This document shows, piece by piece, positions 8,031-16,228 of a stretch of 64,000 nucleotides of DNA; the stretch's first letter is position 1, and each line of letters starts with the position of its first letter. Under the pieces are notes generated by a model. The model searched no databases. It was not told where the DNA came from and saw only the letters and a program-made list of their open reading frames with translations. A program made the position numbers and the translations under genes. The stretch comes from Paenibacillus oralis. Its GTDB lineage: Bacteria; Bacillota; Bacilli; Paenibacillales; Paenibacillaceae. The stretch is from the NCBI RefSeq assembly GCF_003863965.1, contig NZ_RRCN01000001.1, forward strand, positions 6,631,071 through 6,695,070. The letters are read 5' to 3'.

Positions 8031-8543
8031 TCAATACAGTTCCTGAACCTCTTGCCCTTTATCTACGGTACGCTCGCGCTCGCGCGTTTCCAGCGCATCC
8101 CAGCTGTCGCTGCTGAGCAGATCGAGCTGAGCTTCCACAAGCGTACGGAATCTGGCCCGGTAGATGGAAGCCTGTTTTTTCAGCTCTTCGACCTCCATGG
8201 CGATCTTGCGCGATTTGGCCAGCGATTCGTTGACGATCCGGTCGGCGTTTTTCTCCGCTTCCTTCACGATCAGCTGCGCTTCCTTTTTCGCGTTGTTTTT
8301 CACTTCATCCGCCGCTTCCTGGGCGACGATGATCGTTTTGCTCAGCGTTTCTTCAATATTGGCAAAGTGATCCAATTTCTCCTGCATGGCAAGCAGCTGA
8401 TTGTGAAGCTCCTTATTCTCCCGGATCACGATTTCGTAATCTTTGATTACCTGGTCAAGAAATTCGTTAACTTCATCCTCGTCATAACCGCGAATACGTC
8501 TGGAGAACTCCTTGTTATGTATATCCAGCGGCGTTAATGGCAT
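8031..8543 (-). CDS. divIVA: Cell-division/polarity protein DivIVA
   Basis: Coiled-coil scaffold that binds negatively curved membrane at septa and poles and recruits division and sporulation factors. The 170-residue protein begins MPLTPLDIHNKEFSRRIRGY, the conserved membrane-binding N-terminus, with GYDEDEVNEFLDQV. Long heptad-rich helices follow. The start at 8543 has a strong AGGAGGTG site; an upstream in-frame ATG (8567) has none. It closes the ylm operon and is followed by ileS, the usual Firmicute order. Confidence 0.96.
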   Translation of the reverse strand: MPLTPLDIHNKEFSRRIRGYDEDEVNEFLDQVIKDYEIVIRENKELHNQLLAMQEKLDHFANIEETLSKTIIVAQEAADEVKNNAKKEAQLIVKEAEKNADRIVNESLAKSRKIAMEVEELKKQASIYRARFRTLVEAQLDLLSSDSWDALETRERERTVDKGQEVQELY

Positions 8544-8673
8544 GATCCCCACCTCCTCAAATTTCAAAACTTCCCGACGGGCGGGAAGGCGTTAGATACG
8601 ATTCACGATATATGCTTTATGGAACAGTCCGAACTATTAATTCGACAAGAATCCGCCATCTCCTGCAAAACCT

Positions 8674-9456
8674 TCACACAAATTTGCCGATTTTGACACG
8701 ATGCCGGCCTTTTTTCGTAAGCCCTTCCGCTTCAAGCACTTTAAAACGGCCGAACCCCTGCAGCGCCACGATGTCGCCTGCCTTAAGCGGCTTCGAGGGG
8801 TCCTCCTCCGTCCGCCAGTTGACCCGGCAGCGGCCCGCTTTGATCGGAATCATCACTTTGCTGCGGCTTAAATGGAATACATCGCTCACAATTCCGTCCA
8901 GCCTTAACGAAGCCACCGTCAAATCCATCGGTTCGAGCTCTTTTTCCGCCGTTTTCAGCTCGCTTGGCTCCAAAATATCCGTGATCACGCCAACCCGATG
9001 CACCTGATGAAGATTTAAATTGAGAAACGGGGCGATCTCTTCGGCGACCACGACATGGCAGCCGTCTTCACGCACATGAATGTCGCCGATTTTATCCCGC
9101 TTCAGTCCAAGTCCCAAAATAGCGCCTAAATAGTCTCCATGCTGGAGCGAAGTGAATTTTTGGTCTCCCGAGGTAATGCTGAGCACTTTCAGTCCCATCG
9201 GCTCCTGGCTAAGATCCCGGTAATCCGGGGCAACGAGCGCCCGGCGGCGCTCCGCATCTTCGTGCCCGCCGTCAAACCGGATTTGCACATCCGGGTGGCG
9301 GTTTGCCAAAGTTTCCAAAATAAAACACTGCCGCGGATCCAGGAAGTCGCTTCGCTTGACCTCATGGTATTCCCCGGCATTCGTTACCCATTCTGAGGCC
9401 CGGTCGGCAAAGGGGCGCTCCTCCGGCCTGAAATGTTCGTATATGTCTGCCCGCAT
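8674..9456 (-). CDS. ylmH: YlmH, S4-domain RNA-binding protein
   Basis: RNA-binding protein of the division-linked ylm operon. Recent work on B. subtilis YlmH links it to rescue of ribosomes with obstructed nascent chains (a ribosome-associated quality-control factor). The 260-residue protein has a family-specific N-terminal region. Its C-terminal S4 domain (from about residue 180: LTVASLRLDGIVSDVFHLSR) ends GRFKVLEAEGLTKKGRHRVK. It sits between yggT and divIVA as in other Firmicutes. The ribosome binding site is weak, so translation may depend on coupling. Confidence 0.92.
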   Translation of the reverse strand: MRADIYEHFRPEERPFADRASEWVTNAGEYHEVKRSDFLDPRQCFILETLANRHPDVQIRFDGGHEDAERRRALVAPDYRDLSQEPMGLKVLSITSGDQKFTSLQHGDYLGAILGLGLKRDKIGDIHVREDGCHVVVAEEIAPFLNLNLHQVHRVGVITDILEPSELKTAEKELEPMDLTVASLRLDGIVSDVFHLSRSKVMIPIKAGRCRVNWRTEEDPSKPLKAGDIVALQGFGRFKVLEAEGLTKKGRHRVKIGKFV

Positions 9457-9465
9457 ATATCTAAA

Positions 9466-9735
9466 CTACCCGAAGACATAAATCAAAAGGGTTTTTAATC
9501 CGAAGGAAGCCAGCCAAAGTGCCAATAAGGCAACAATCGGGGAAAAATCAATCATCCCCAGAGGCGGTACAATTCGGCGAAACGGGGCCAAATAAGGCTC
9601 AACCAATTTCCCGAGAATTTCACCAATAAAGCTTTCACGCACATTCGGAACCCACGACATAAATATATAGATTATTATCATCCAATAATAAATTCTATAT
9701 ATTACGTCAACTACATCCAACAAAGTTCCTACCAA
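9466..9735 (-). CDS. yggT: YggT-family membrane protein (YlmG)
   Basis: Small (89 residues) integral membrane protein of unconfirmed function, implicated with SepF/YlmE-linked division genes. It has two hydrophobic helices (YWMIIIYIFMSW and IVALLALWLASFGLKTLLI) and the family motif EPYLAPFRRIVPPLGMIDFSPI. The start is TTG, supported by GAGGTG eight bases upstream that overlaps the end of sepF. It is part of the sepF-yggT-ylmH-divIVA unit. Confidence 0.9.
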   Translation of the reverse strand: MVGTLLDVVDVIYRIYYWMIIIYIFMSWVPNVRESFIGEILGKLVEPYLAPFRRIVPPLGMIDFSPIVALLALWLASFGLKTLLIYVFG

Positions 9736-9742
9736 GCTGTCA

Positions 9743-10189
9743 TCACCTCATTCTGTTGTAATCGGAATCCTCGGCCAGCATTTCCGTGATGGATCCTTGA
9801 ATCTCGACCGTATCCGGCGTGCACAGGAAAATATTGCTGCCGATTTTGGAGATGCTTCCGCTAAGCGCGTAAATCGTCCCGCTTAAAAAGTCGATAATGC
9901 GCAAGGCTTGGTCATTCCGGACCCGCTGCAAATTAACCACCACCGACCGGTGGGAGCGCAGATGGTCGGCGATTTCCTGGGCCTCGTCGTAGGAACGAGG
10001 TTCGTAAAGGATCACTTTTACGTTTTTCTGGGAGTGAATGCTGACTACGTTGCTTCCTCTTTGATTTTTACGGGGTTCAAAGCTTGGGGTTTCAATTTCG
10101 TCCTCCTGGGCGGGAAATTTTTCCCGCTCCACGATTTCTTCTTCCTCTTGAAGTCCCAGAAAATTCATGAACCGGTTCATGACTCCCAT
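9743..10189 (-). CDS. sepF: Cell-division protein SepF
   Basis: FtsZ-binding membrane anchor that bundles and bends FtsZ filaments at the septum. The 148-residue protein starts MGVMNRFMNFLGLQEEEEIV, the amphipathic membrane-targeting helix. An acidic linker follows, then the SepF domain (NVKVILYEPRSYDEAQEIAD, VNLQRVRNDQALRIIDFLSG). The start is fixed by a TAATG overlap with the ylmE stop and a GGGGAAGAG site; the longer in-frame ATG upstream is not needed. It works with FtsA and FtsZ encoded about 22 kb away in this window. Confidence 0.95.
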   Translation of the reverse strand: MGVMNRFMNFLGLQEEEEIVEREKFPAQEDEIETPSFEPRKNQRGSNVVSIHSQKNVKVILYEPRSYDEAQEIADHLRSHRSVVVNLQRVRNDQALRIIDFLSGTIYALSGSISKIGSNIFLCTPDTVEIQGSITEMLAEDSDYNRMR

Positions 10190-10881
10190 TACGTCTCTTC
10201 CCCTTTCCCTACTAAAAGAGTACCGAGGCGCACCCATGTCGCCCCTTCTTCGATCGCCACCTCAAAATCTCCCGACATCCCCATCGACAATTCCGTCAGC
10301 GGTCCCCAGAGCCCGCCCCGCGCGTTCAGCTCGTCCCGCAGCTCCCTGAGCCTCCGGAAAACCGGTCTGGCCAATTCCGGATCATCCACAATCGGCGCCA
10401 TCGTCATGAGGCCGATGATTTTAACATGAGTCAGATCAGCGGTCTCCCGCAGAAAGGCGGCCGCTTCCTCCGGCGCTACTCCCTGCTTGGAGGCTTCGCC
10501 GGAAACATTGACCTGCAAAAAAGCGGAAACAGTCTGATCCAGCGCCGCCGCCCGCTTTTCCAATTCCTTGGCTAACGACAGCCGGTCCAACGAATGAACG
10601 TATTGAAATCTCCCGACGACGTCCTTCGCTTTGTTGCTTTGCAAATGGCCGATAAAATGCCATATCCCTTGTCCGCCAAGCGCTTCCCATTTGGGCACCG
10701 CCGTTTGGGGGCGATTTTCGCCGATATGAAGTATCCCTTCCTCCAACACGGAACGGGTCATGTCCGCCGATACGTATTTGGTGACGGCAACGATATTTAC
10801 GTCATCGCGGTTTCTTCCGCTCCGCTTGCAGGCCGCTTGAATGCGATCTTCCACCAGTTCTATCCGTTCTTTCAGCGACAA
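10189..10881 (-). CDS. ylmE: YggS/YlmE-family PLP homeostasis protein
   Basis: Alanine-racemase-fold PLP-binding protein that buffers pyridoxal phosphate; no enzyme activity is established for the family. The 230-residue product shows VAVTKY with the PLP lysine, WHFIGHLQSNKAK, and the C-terminal LSMGMSGDFEVAIEEGAT signature. The start is probably TTG at 10881 (MSLKERIELVEDRI), which has GAGAGGTGA seven bases upstream. A GTG at 10893 overlaps the ylmD stop (GTGA) but is too close to that site. Confidence 0.9.
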   Translation of the reverse strand: MSLKERIELVEDRIQAACKRSGRNRDDVNIVAVTKYVSADMTRSVLEEGILHIGENRPQTAVPKWEALGGQGIWHFIGHLQSNKAKDVVGRFQYVHSLDRLSLAKELEKRAAALDQTVSAFLQVNVSGEASKQGVAPEEAAAFLRETADLTHVKIIGLMTMAPIVDDPELARPVFRRLRELRDELNARGGLWGPLTELSMGMSGDFEVAIEEGATWVRLGTLLVGKGEET

Positions 10882-10889
10882 AGAAAGGA

Positions 10890-11744
10890 TCACCTCTCTT
10901 TCATGCCAATCCAGCTCGCCATCCTCCCCGTCACCCCGTTATGCTTGCGGTACGAGTAAAACATTTCCGGACGGCAGCTTGTACACCACGTTGTACATTC
11001 GATATGAGTCGGCAATATTCCTGCTTTTATCATAATGATTCGATTCATTTCTTTCAAGTTCAGCATTGTTTTGCCTTCGTTTTTGGACGGCGCCGAAATC
11101 GCAGTCCCTTGCATATCCGGCTCCGGGCCGGGCAGCGCCTCCCTGACTTTGCCCATCACCGCTTCGTCCACTTCATAGCAGCATCCCCCGATGCTCGGGC
11201 CGATCGCCGTCCGAATGTCGGAGCGGCGGCTGCCGAATTCGCGCTCCATCGTTTCGATCATCTTCCCGGCGATGAGCTGGACGGTGCCCTTCCAGCCGGC
11301 ATGCGCCAAGCCGACGGTTTTGGTGACCGGATCGGCAAAATAGAGCGGAACGCAATCGGCATAAAAGGAAGCCAGCAGGACGTCCGGCACGTTCGTCAGC
11401 AGCCCGTCCGTCGCCTGGAACGCGCTGCTCCGGTCCAAGTGACCTTTGCCGCGGTCCTCCTGCCGAACGATGGCGATCTGCGAGCCGTGCACCTGTTCGC
11501 CGCAGGTCCAGCTCTCCGGCGGAAACCCGAGCGCCCGGGCCAGGCGCCGCCGGTTTTCCAGTACGCCCAGCGGATCGTCTCCGACATGGTACGCCAAATT
11601 CAAACTGTCATAGGGAGGTTTGCTAACGCCCCCGCCGCGTCCGGTAAAGCCGGCGCTTAGGCCCGGCATCAGCCCGCGCCAAGCCTCCAGCTCAAAACGC
11701 TCCGGCTGCTGATTTATAGCATTTCTTATAAACGGTTCCATCAT
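10890..11744 (-). CDS. ylmD: YfiH/YlmD laccase-domain protein (PgeF family)
   Basis: Cu/Zn laccase-fold protein; family members act on purine nucleosides or edit UDP-MurNAc-peptide during wall synthesis. The 284-residue protein has VHGSQIA, the metal-site blocks YADCVPLYF and HAGWKGT, and IGPSIGGCCYEV, all conserved in the family. It heads the ylmD-ylmE-sepF-yggT-ylmH-divIVA string. AAGGGAGATGG precedes the paired ATGs. The exact substrate is not decidable here. Confidence 0.9.
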   Translation of the reverse strand: MMEPFIRNAINQQPERFELEAWRGLMPGLSAGFTGRGGGVSKPPYDSLNLAYHVGDDPLGVLENRRRLARALGFPPESWTCGEQVHGSQIAIVRQEDRGKGHLDRSSAFQATDGLLTNVPDVLLASFYADCVPLYFADPVTKTVGLAHAGWKGTVQLIAGKMIETMEREFGSRRSDIRTAIGPSIGGCCYEVDEAVMGKVREALPGPEPDMQGTAISAPSKNEGKTMLNLKEMNRIIMIKAGILPTHIECTTWCTSCRPEMFYSYRKHNGVTGRMASWIGMKER

Positions 11745-11806
11745 CCATCTCCCTTTGATCGGTTTGCTTTCTTAAGTGTACCATAATTCGATTTGCCTTT
11801 CGCGGA

Positions 11807-12118
11807 TCAGCCGCGCCGTTCCGTCCGGCCGTCCCGGTCGATGTACACGGTTGTTTCGTAGGGAGATTGCACCCTTGACTCCCGCAGTTCTTCCATCTTG
11901 ACGAGCACGACGTCGGAGCCGATTTTCACGATATTTCTCCAGGGAATGATCAGATCGCTGCCGCCGCCGAACAATCCCATGAATTTCGTATTTACCGGTA
12001 CGACGATCGCCTCGATTACGCCCTGCCGCAAATCCAGCTCCAGGTCGCTGATATGCCCCAGCCTTTTTCCGTCCACCACGTTAATGACATCCTTGGTCTG
12101 AAAATCGGATATTTTCAT
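11807..12118 (-). CDS. ylmC: YlmC/YmxH-type PRC-barrel protein
   Basis: Short PRC-barrel protein of the YlmC/YmxH sporulation-associated family. The likely start MKISDFQTKDVINVVDGKRL matches the usual family N-terminus and has GGTG nine bases upstream; an ATG at 12142 would add eight residues. The body shows LGHISDLELDLRQGVIEAIV, IIPWRNIVKIGSDVVLV, and a charged tail ending TVYIDRDGRTERRG. It normally lies next to sigG; here a flavin reductase and a MerR gene lie between them. Its role is unknown. Confidence 0.85.
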   Translation of the reverse strand: MKISDFQTKDVINVVDGKRLGHISDLELDLRQGVIEAIVVPVNTKFMGLFGGGSDLIIPWRNIVKIGSDVVLVKMEELRESRVQSPYETTVYIDRDGRTERRG

Positions 12119-12229
12119 ACTCGCTCTCACCACATTGTCCATCGTTTTACCGCCCCCGTCCCGCCTAATACTTTCCGTCCCTTTACTATATGATCCAGCT
12201 TTTCCCCTGATGCGCTTATGACAGCGGGA

Positions 12230-12278
12230 AAAGGGACCTTCCCGAAGTTCGCGGCGGTCCGCCCGGAAAAGTCCCTTT
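12230..12278 (-). terminator. Hairpin terminator of the flavin reductase gene
   Basis: On the minus strand AAAGGGAC and GTCCCTTT pair, with a second inner pairing of TTTTCC and GGGAAG around a GC-rich loop; CCCTTTTCCC follows. It lies directly after the stop at 12290. The T-tract is broken by C residues. Confidence 0.5.
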
Positions 12279-12289
12279 GCTTGCAAAGC

Positions 12290-14239
12290 TTATTTTGCGA
12301 GAGCGCCGGCCGCTGCGTTTTCGCCGCCGAGACGCCCCGAGGTAAACGAGTAGCCGATGCCTACGCCGTTGCCGACATAAGTATCGTTAAACAGCACGCC
12401 TTCGGATTCGAGCCCAACCGCATAAAGCCCCTTGATCGGCACCCGTTCATTATTTAGAACCTGGAATTTGGTATTGACGAGAAGGCCGCCAACCGAACCG
12501 AGATTGTTGATTTCGGCGATAATCGCGTAATAAGGTCCCTCGCCCATCGGAATCAGGTATTGTTTAGCTTTGCCGAATTCCGTGTCTGCGCCGGTTTTTG
12601 TCGCCTCAGTATAGTTGTCGAAGGCCTCCTTGAACACCTCGGCGTCCATCCCGGCGCTTTGAGCCAATTCCTCGATCGTATCGCCTTTATAACCGTCACC
12701 GTTTTTCACCATGGATTCAAATACTTGCTCCGCGTTTTTCCATGGCGTATCGAGCTTGAATTGAGCGGTGAAGTCGGCGTAAAATTCCGGCGGCATCCCC
12801 GGAAGTCCCGGAGCTTTGACGCCGTTCATCCCTTTCGCTTCCAGAGCGTCAAGCTGCGATTTCGAAACGATGACCAAATGATACGGGCCGTTAAAGGCGC
12901 TCGTATTCGCAGCGGCCACCGACGTCAATGTGGCCGCCTCGTCCCTGAATCTTGCCCCGGAAGGCCCCACGTTCATCAGCGTCGGAAGATAGCTCAGCAT
13001 CAGCGGATAGCTGGCTTCAAATGAAGAATATTGCTTTTTCAGGCCGCTCGTCGCTCTCGCCAGCGTCTGATGCAGCATTTGCCCGCCGAAGTTGTCCGGA
13101 ACCTTGGCGCCGGCCGCCCAGGACATTTTCAGCCCTTCCCCGATGTTCTGGCCGAGGCCGCCGTTTACGCCTTCAAAACCAAACGCTTCCTTGACCATTT
13201 CCTTGTTGCCCGCGTACCCGCCTGTCGCCATGACCACGCTTTTGGAGGAAATTTCCAGAGCGGTTCCATCGGCCTTCTCTGCTTTCACGCCGACGACCAC
13301 GCCGCTCGCATCGGTCACCAGCGCTTTGGCGGTCGTTTCGGTAATGACCTGGCCGCCGTTTTTCTCTACGGACGCGGCCAGCATCTTGCGCAGCGTTTGC
13401 TCCCGCGTATCGTAAGTCGGAAGCACATGAAGCTGTTCCCCGGCAAAGTTCAGGAACGTCGTGACATAACCTTTGCTTTTCAGCCAGTCGTAAGTATCGC
13501 CGGATTTGGTGACATACTGGCGGATCGCCGCAGCATCCACACGCCAGTGGTTGTTCGCGATCCAATCGGCGATTTCTTTCTCGATATTCACTTTTACCCC
13601 GTTTTCAACCGCGGCGGACGAATTGTAAAACTTGCCCGCCCACGACAAATTGCTGGCGCCGCCGATGACGGCGGTTTTTTCCACGATGATGACCTTGGCC
13701 CCTTTATCCGCTGCCGTAACCGCGGCCGACACGCCGGATGCGCCCGCGCCAACAACGACGACATCAGCCTGCAGCTTTTCTGTTTTTCCCTCGCCGGCTT
13801 TGGCAACGCCGCCCGATTTCAGGGCCGTTAAATCCCCGCCCGCCTGCTGTACGGCCTTTTCCACGGCGGTCAATATCGCTTCGCTCGACTCGCTGGCGCC
13901 GCTGACCGCGTCCACCGCCAACGTTTGGTTTTGCAGGATTTGCTCTTTGATTTTTTCGAGCGCGGCATCACCCAGTCCTTCCGTTTCGGTTTGGCTGACG
14001 ATTTGGATATCCTTGATTTGATCCGGCTGCTCCATCGTGACTTCTACTTTGACCGTTCCGTCTTTCCCCTCGGCTTCCCCCGTATACGTCCCGGCTTTAA
14101 ACGAAGATTGTTCCGGCGTGGACGATGGGCCCGATTTCTGAGAATTCCCCGTTGACTCGCATCCGCTTAGCATGGAAACCACCAACGCAAGACAAACGGA
14201 AAACACAAACCATGATTTGAACCGTTTTTTGACGCTCAT
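12290..14239 (-). CDS. Exported flavin-dependent reductase lipoprotein (FMN-binding plus fumarate reductase-type FAD domain)
   Basis: A 649-residue lipoprotein. The signal peptide ends in LSGC with Cys27 as the lipidation site. An FMN_bind domain (about 48-135) has the flavinylation-type motif DAVSGASES, with Ser116 where most relatives have Thr. A FAD_binding_2/flavocytochrome c domain (from about 158) has VVVVGAGASG and IVEKTAVIGGASN and ends GLYAVGLESEGVLFNDTY. The family reduces fumarate, urocanate or related enoates outside the membrane, using electrons passed through covalently bound FMN. The acceptor is not identifiable. It is preceded by a MerR-type promoter and merR, and both are inserted between ylmC and sigG. 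No ApbE flavin transferase is in the window. Confidence 0.85.
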   Translation of the reverse strand: MSVKKRFKSWFVFSVCLALVVSMLSGCESTGNSQKSGPSSTPEQSSFKAGTYTGEAEGKDGTVKVEVTMEQPDQIKDIQIVSQTETEGLGDAALEKIKEQILQNQTLAVDAVSGASESSEAILTAVEKAVQQAGGDLTALKSGGVAKAGEGKTEKLQADVVVVGAGASGVSAAVTAADKGAKVIIVEKTAVIGGASNLSWAGKFYNSSAAVENGVKVNIEKEIADWIANNHWRVDAAAIRQYVTKSGDTYDWLKSKGYVTTFLNFAGEQLHVLPTYDTREQTLRKMLAASVEKNGGQVITETTAKALVTDASGVVVGVKAEKADGTALEISSKSVVMATGGYAGNKEMVKEAFGFEGVNGGLGQNIGEGLKMSWAAGAKVPDNFGGQMLHQTLARATSGLKKQYSSFEASYPLMLSYLPTLMNVGPSGARFRDEAATLTSVAAANTSAFNGPYHLVIVSKSQLDALEAKGMNGVKAPGLPGMPPEFYADFTAQFKLDTPWKNAEQVFESMVKNGDGYKGDTIEELAQSAGMDAEVFKEAFDNYTEATKTGADTEFGKAKQYLIPMGEGPYYAIIAEINNLGSVGGLLVNTKFQVLNNERVPIKGLYAVGLESEGVLFNDTYVGNGVGIGYSFTSGRLGGENAAAGALAK

Positions 14240-14334
14240 GATGCTACTCCCCCTATCCCATAATTCGAAGCCGCAAAAAAGTGATTATTTTCACATAACA
14301 ATGCGTATTTCCGTAATCGGCCAGCTTCAAAAAA

Positions 14335-14365
14335 AGTCTAAACCTTGGTGCGGCACCAATGTCAA
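14335..14365 (-). promoter_or_regulatory. MerR-type promoter of the flavin reductase gene
   Basis: On the minus strand TTGACA (14360-14365) and TAGACT (14335-14340) are separated by exactly 19 bp. The spacer holds the palindrome TTGGTGCCGCACCAA. A 19-bp spacer occupied by a dyad is the hallmark of promoters that need MerR-family activators to realign them. It lies directly downstream of merR and upstream of the reductase. Confidence 0.85.
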
Positions 14366-14388
14366 CTCCTTTGGGGAGACGCTGCCTA

Positions 14389-15201
14389 TTACAAGACCGG
14401 AATATTAACCTCCAGAAACGAACGTTTTTTCCCCTCCCGGTTTTCCGTCAGCATCAGCTTTCCGATCACGTCGCCGCAAATCGAATAGCCCTGCTCGTCC
14501 ACATAGTCCAACATAAATTGCAGCGCGTTTTTCGTAAAATGATCTCCATCCGCGGATGCAATGACCGCCGAAACGCAATTGGACGCAGGGATAAATTCCA
14601 AATGATCGTGGATTTCCAGGCCAAGCTCCCCGGCATCGCCCTCCGATACCGTGATCCCCCAACTGTACTCCAGGTTATCCGTATTGTTCGCCAGGACGGC
14701 CTCCCGTTCGATGCGGAAGCAATAAAACGTATACGGGAGCATTTCCATCAAAGCGTTAACCGTTTTTTCCAATCCGCGGTTTTTCAGCAGACTGTTTTTG
14801 TCGGTTTGCTTCAAGCGGTATAAACCGGGCTTCTGTTTGAGGCTGCACCGGTAAAGGGACGCTTCGATCGATTGGATCTCCTCGTTCAGCTCGTCCAATT
14901 TATTCAGCAGCATCGTGCTTTTGCGGATCTCCTCCTTAAGCTGCTGCCGGCTGTCCTCCAGCTTCTCCGATATGGCGTATACCGAAGAATGCTTGATGAG
15001 TCCGGCCACGTCCTGCAAAGGGATTTGCAAGCTGCGGTACCAACGGCTCATCAACAAATCCCTGGCGTCCAAATCGTTAAAATACCGGTAGCTGTTGTTA
15101 TGATCTTTCACCGGCCGAACGATGTCATGCTTTTCGTACAGCCGCAGCGTATCCCTCGTAATGCCTAGAAGTGAAGAAAACTCGCCGATGCAATATTTCA
15201 T
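14389..15201 (-). CDS. MerR-family transcriptional regulator
   Basis: A 270-residue regulator with an N-terminal MerR winged helix (YCIGEFSSLLGITRDTLRLY, then YRYFNDLDARDLLMSRWYRS). A long dimerising coiled coil (about 85-140) follows, then a C-terminal ligand domain of the GyrI/BmrR size, with CVSAVIASADGDHF and VDEQGYSICGDVIGK. It is expected to bind the 19-bp-spacer promoter immediately downstream and activate the exported flavin reductase on sensing a small molecule. GGAGGGGGACGC precedes the ATG. The ligand is unknown. Confidence 0.85.
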   Translation of the reverse strand: MKYCIGEFSSLLGITRDTLRLYEKHDIVRPVKDHNNSYRYFNDLDARDLLMSRWYRSLQIPLQDVAGLIKHSSVYAISEKLEDSRQQLKEEIRKSTMLLNKLDELNEEIQSIEASLYRCSLKQKPGLYRLKQTDKNSLLKNRGLEKTVNALMEMLPYTFYCFRIEREAVLANNTDNLEYSWGITVSEGDAGELGLEIHDHLEFIPASNCVSAVIASADGDHFTKNALQFMLDYVDEQGYSICGDVIGKLMLTENREGKKRSFLEVNIPVL

Positions 15202-15323
15202 GCGTCCCCCTCCGTCCGTCTCAATCCGCGCTAATGCTTCATACTAATTTTACAGAAGCTTGACGATAGGAAGATATGGAGTTGTTCACAACGATCGTAA
15301 GCCAGTCTGGCGCGCAGTTCCAT

Positions 15324-15347
15324 TAAAAAAAGGCCCCCAAGGGACCT
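15324..15347 (-). terminator. Intrinsic terminator of sigG
   Basis: On the minus strand AGGTCCC-TTG-GGGGCCT forms a 7-bp stem (one G-U pair) followed by seven T residues, starting five bases after the sigG stop. Confidence 0.85.
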
Positions 15348-15352
15348 CTCAT

Positions 15353-16135
15353 TTACGACTTCACATGTTTCTGCATTTGTAAAATGGCGGATTTCTCAAG
15401 CCGGGATACCTGGGCTTGGGAGATGCCGATCTCATCGGCCACCTCCATTTGCGTCTTGCCTTCAAAAAAACGCATGGACAGGATCATTTTCTCGCGGCGT
15501 CCGAGCCGCTGCATCGCTTCGCGCAAAGCGATCTCCTCAATCCACGACACATCCTTGTTCTTGTCGTCGCTGATTTGATCCATGACGTAAATCGGGTCTC
15601 CCCCATCATGGTAAATCGGCTCAAACAGCGATACCGGGTCCTGGATCGCGTCCAGGGCAAACACGACATCTTCCTTTGGCAAACCAAGCGCTTCCGAGAT
15701 TTCGAAAATCGTGGGCTCCCGCGAGTTTTGGTTGGTCAGGTTGTCCCGCATTTGCAGCGCTTTGTAGGCGATATCTCTGAGGCTGCGGGATACGCGGATC
15801 GGGTTGTTGTCGCGCAAGTACCGGCGGATTTCCCCGATGATCATCGGCACCGCGTAGGTGGAAAACTTCACGTTTTGCGATAAATCGAAATTATCGATGG
15901 CTTTCATGAGTCCAATGCAGCCCACCTGGAACAGGTCGTCCACATACTCCCCCCGATTGTTGAATCGCTGGATGACGCTCAGCACGAGTCTCAGATTGCC
16001 ATTCACTAACTTTTCTCTGGCTGATCTTACGTGGTCCTGCTGCAATGAGTGGAACAATTCACGCATTTCCGCATTGGTTAGAACGGGCAATTTTGCGGTA
16101 TCGACACCGCAAATTTCGACTTTGTTTCGGGTCAT
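15353..16135 (-). CDS. sigG: Sporulation sigma factor G
   Basis: Forespore-specific RNA polymerase sigma factor of late sporulation. The 260-residue protein begins MTRNKVEICGVDTAKLPVLT, nearly the canonical SigG N-terminus. Region 2 has FQVGCIGLMKAIDNFDLS and YAVPMIIGEIRRYLRD; region 4 ends QMEVADEIGISQAQVSRLE. It follows sigE, as in Bacillus. Its GGGAGG ribosome binding site abuts, and is partly inside, a perfect hairpin, a likely block on translation of read-through mRNA from spoIIGA-sigE. Confidence 0.97.
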   Translation of the reverse strand: MTRNKVEICGVDTAKLPVLTNAEMRELFHSLQQDHVRSAREKLVNGNLRLVLSVIQRFNNRGEYVDDLFQVGCIGLMKAIDNFDLSQNVKFSTYAVPMIIGEIRRYLRDNNPIRVSRSLRDIAYKALQMRDNLTNQNSREPTIFEISEALGLPKEDVVFALDAIQDPVSLFEPIYHDGGDPIYVMDQISDDKNKDVSWIEEIALREAMQRLGRREKMILSMRFFEGKTQMEVADEIGISQAQVSRLEKSAILQMQKHVKS

Positions 16136-16147
16136 CGTGTCTTACCT

Positions 16148-16183
16148 CCCAAGGAGTAAACTAATGATCATTATCTCCTTGGG
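16148..16183 (-). promoter_or_regulatory. Hairpin overlapping the sigG ribosome binding site
   Basis: CCCAAGGAG (16148-16156) and CTCCTTGGG (16175-16183) are perfect 9-bp arms around TAATGATCATTA, itself a 12-bp palindrome. On the mRNA the 3' arm ends in the first three G residues of the GGGAGG site for sigG, so the site is partly sequestered. In B. subtilis a leader stem-loop is known to keep spoIIG read-through transcripts from making sigma-G early; the same logic is inferred here. Confidence 0.7.
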
Positions 16184-16228
16184 CTGTATTTTTATTCCTT
16201 GCATGAACCGCCCTTGAAGGCCGGGCAA

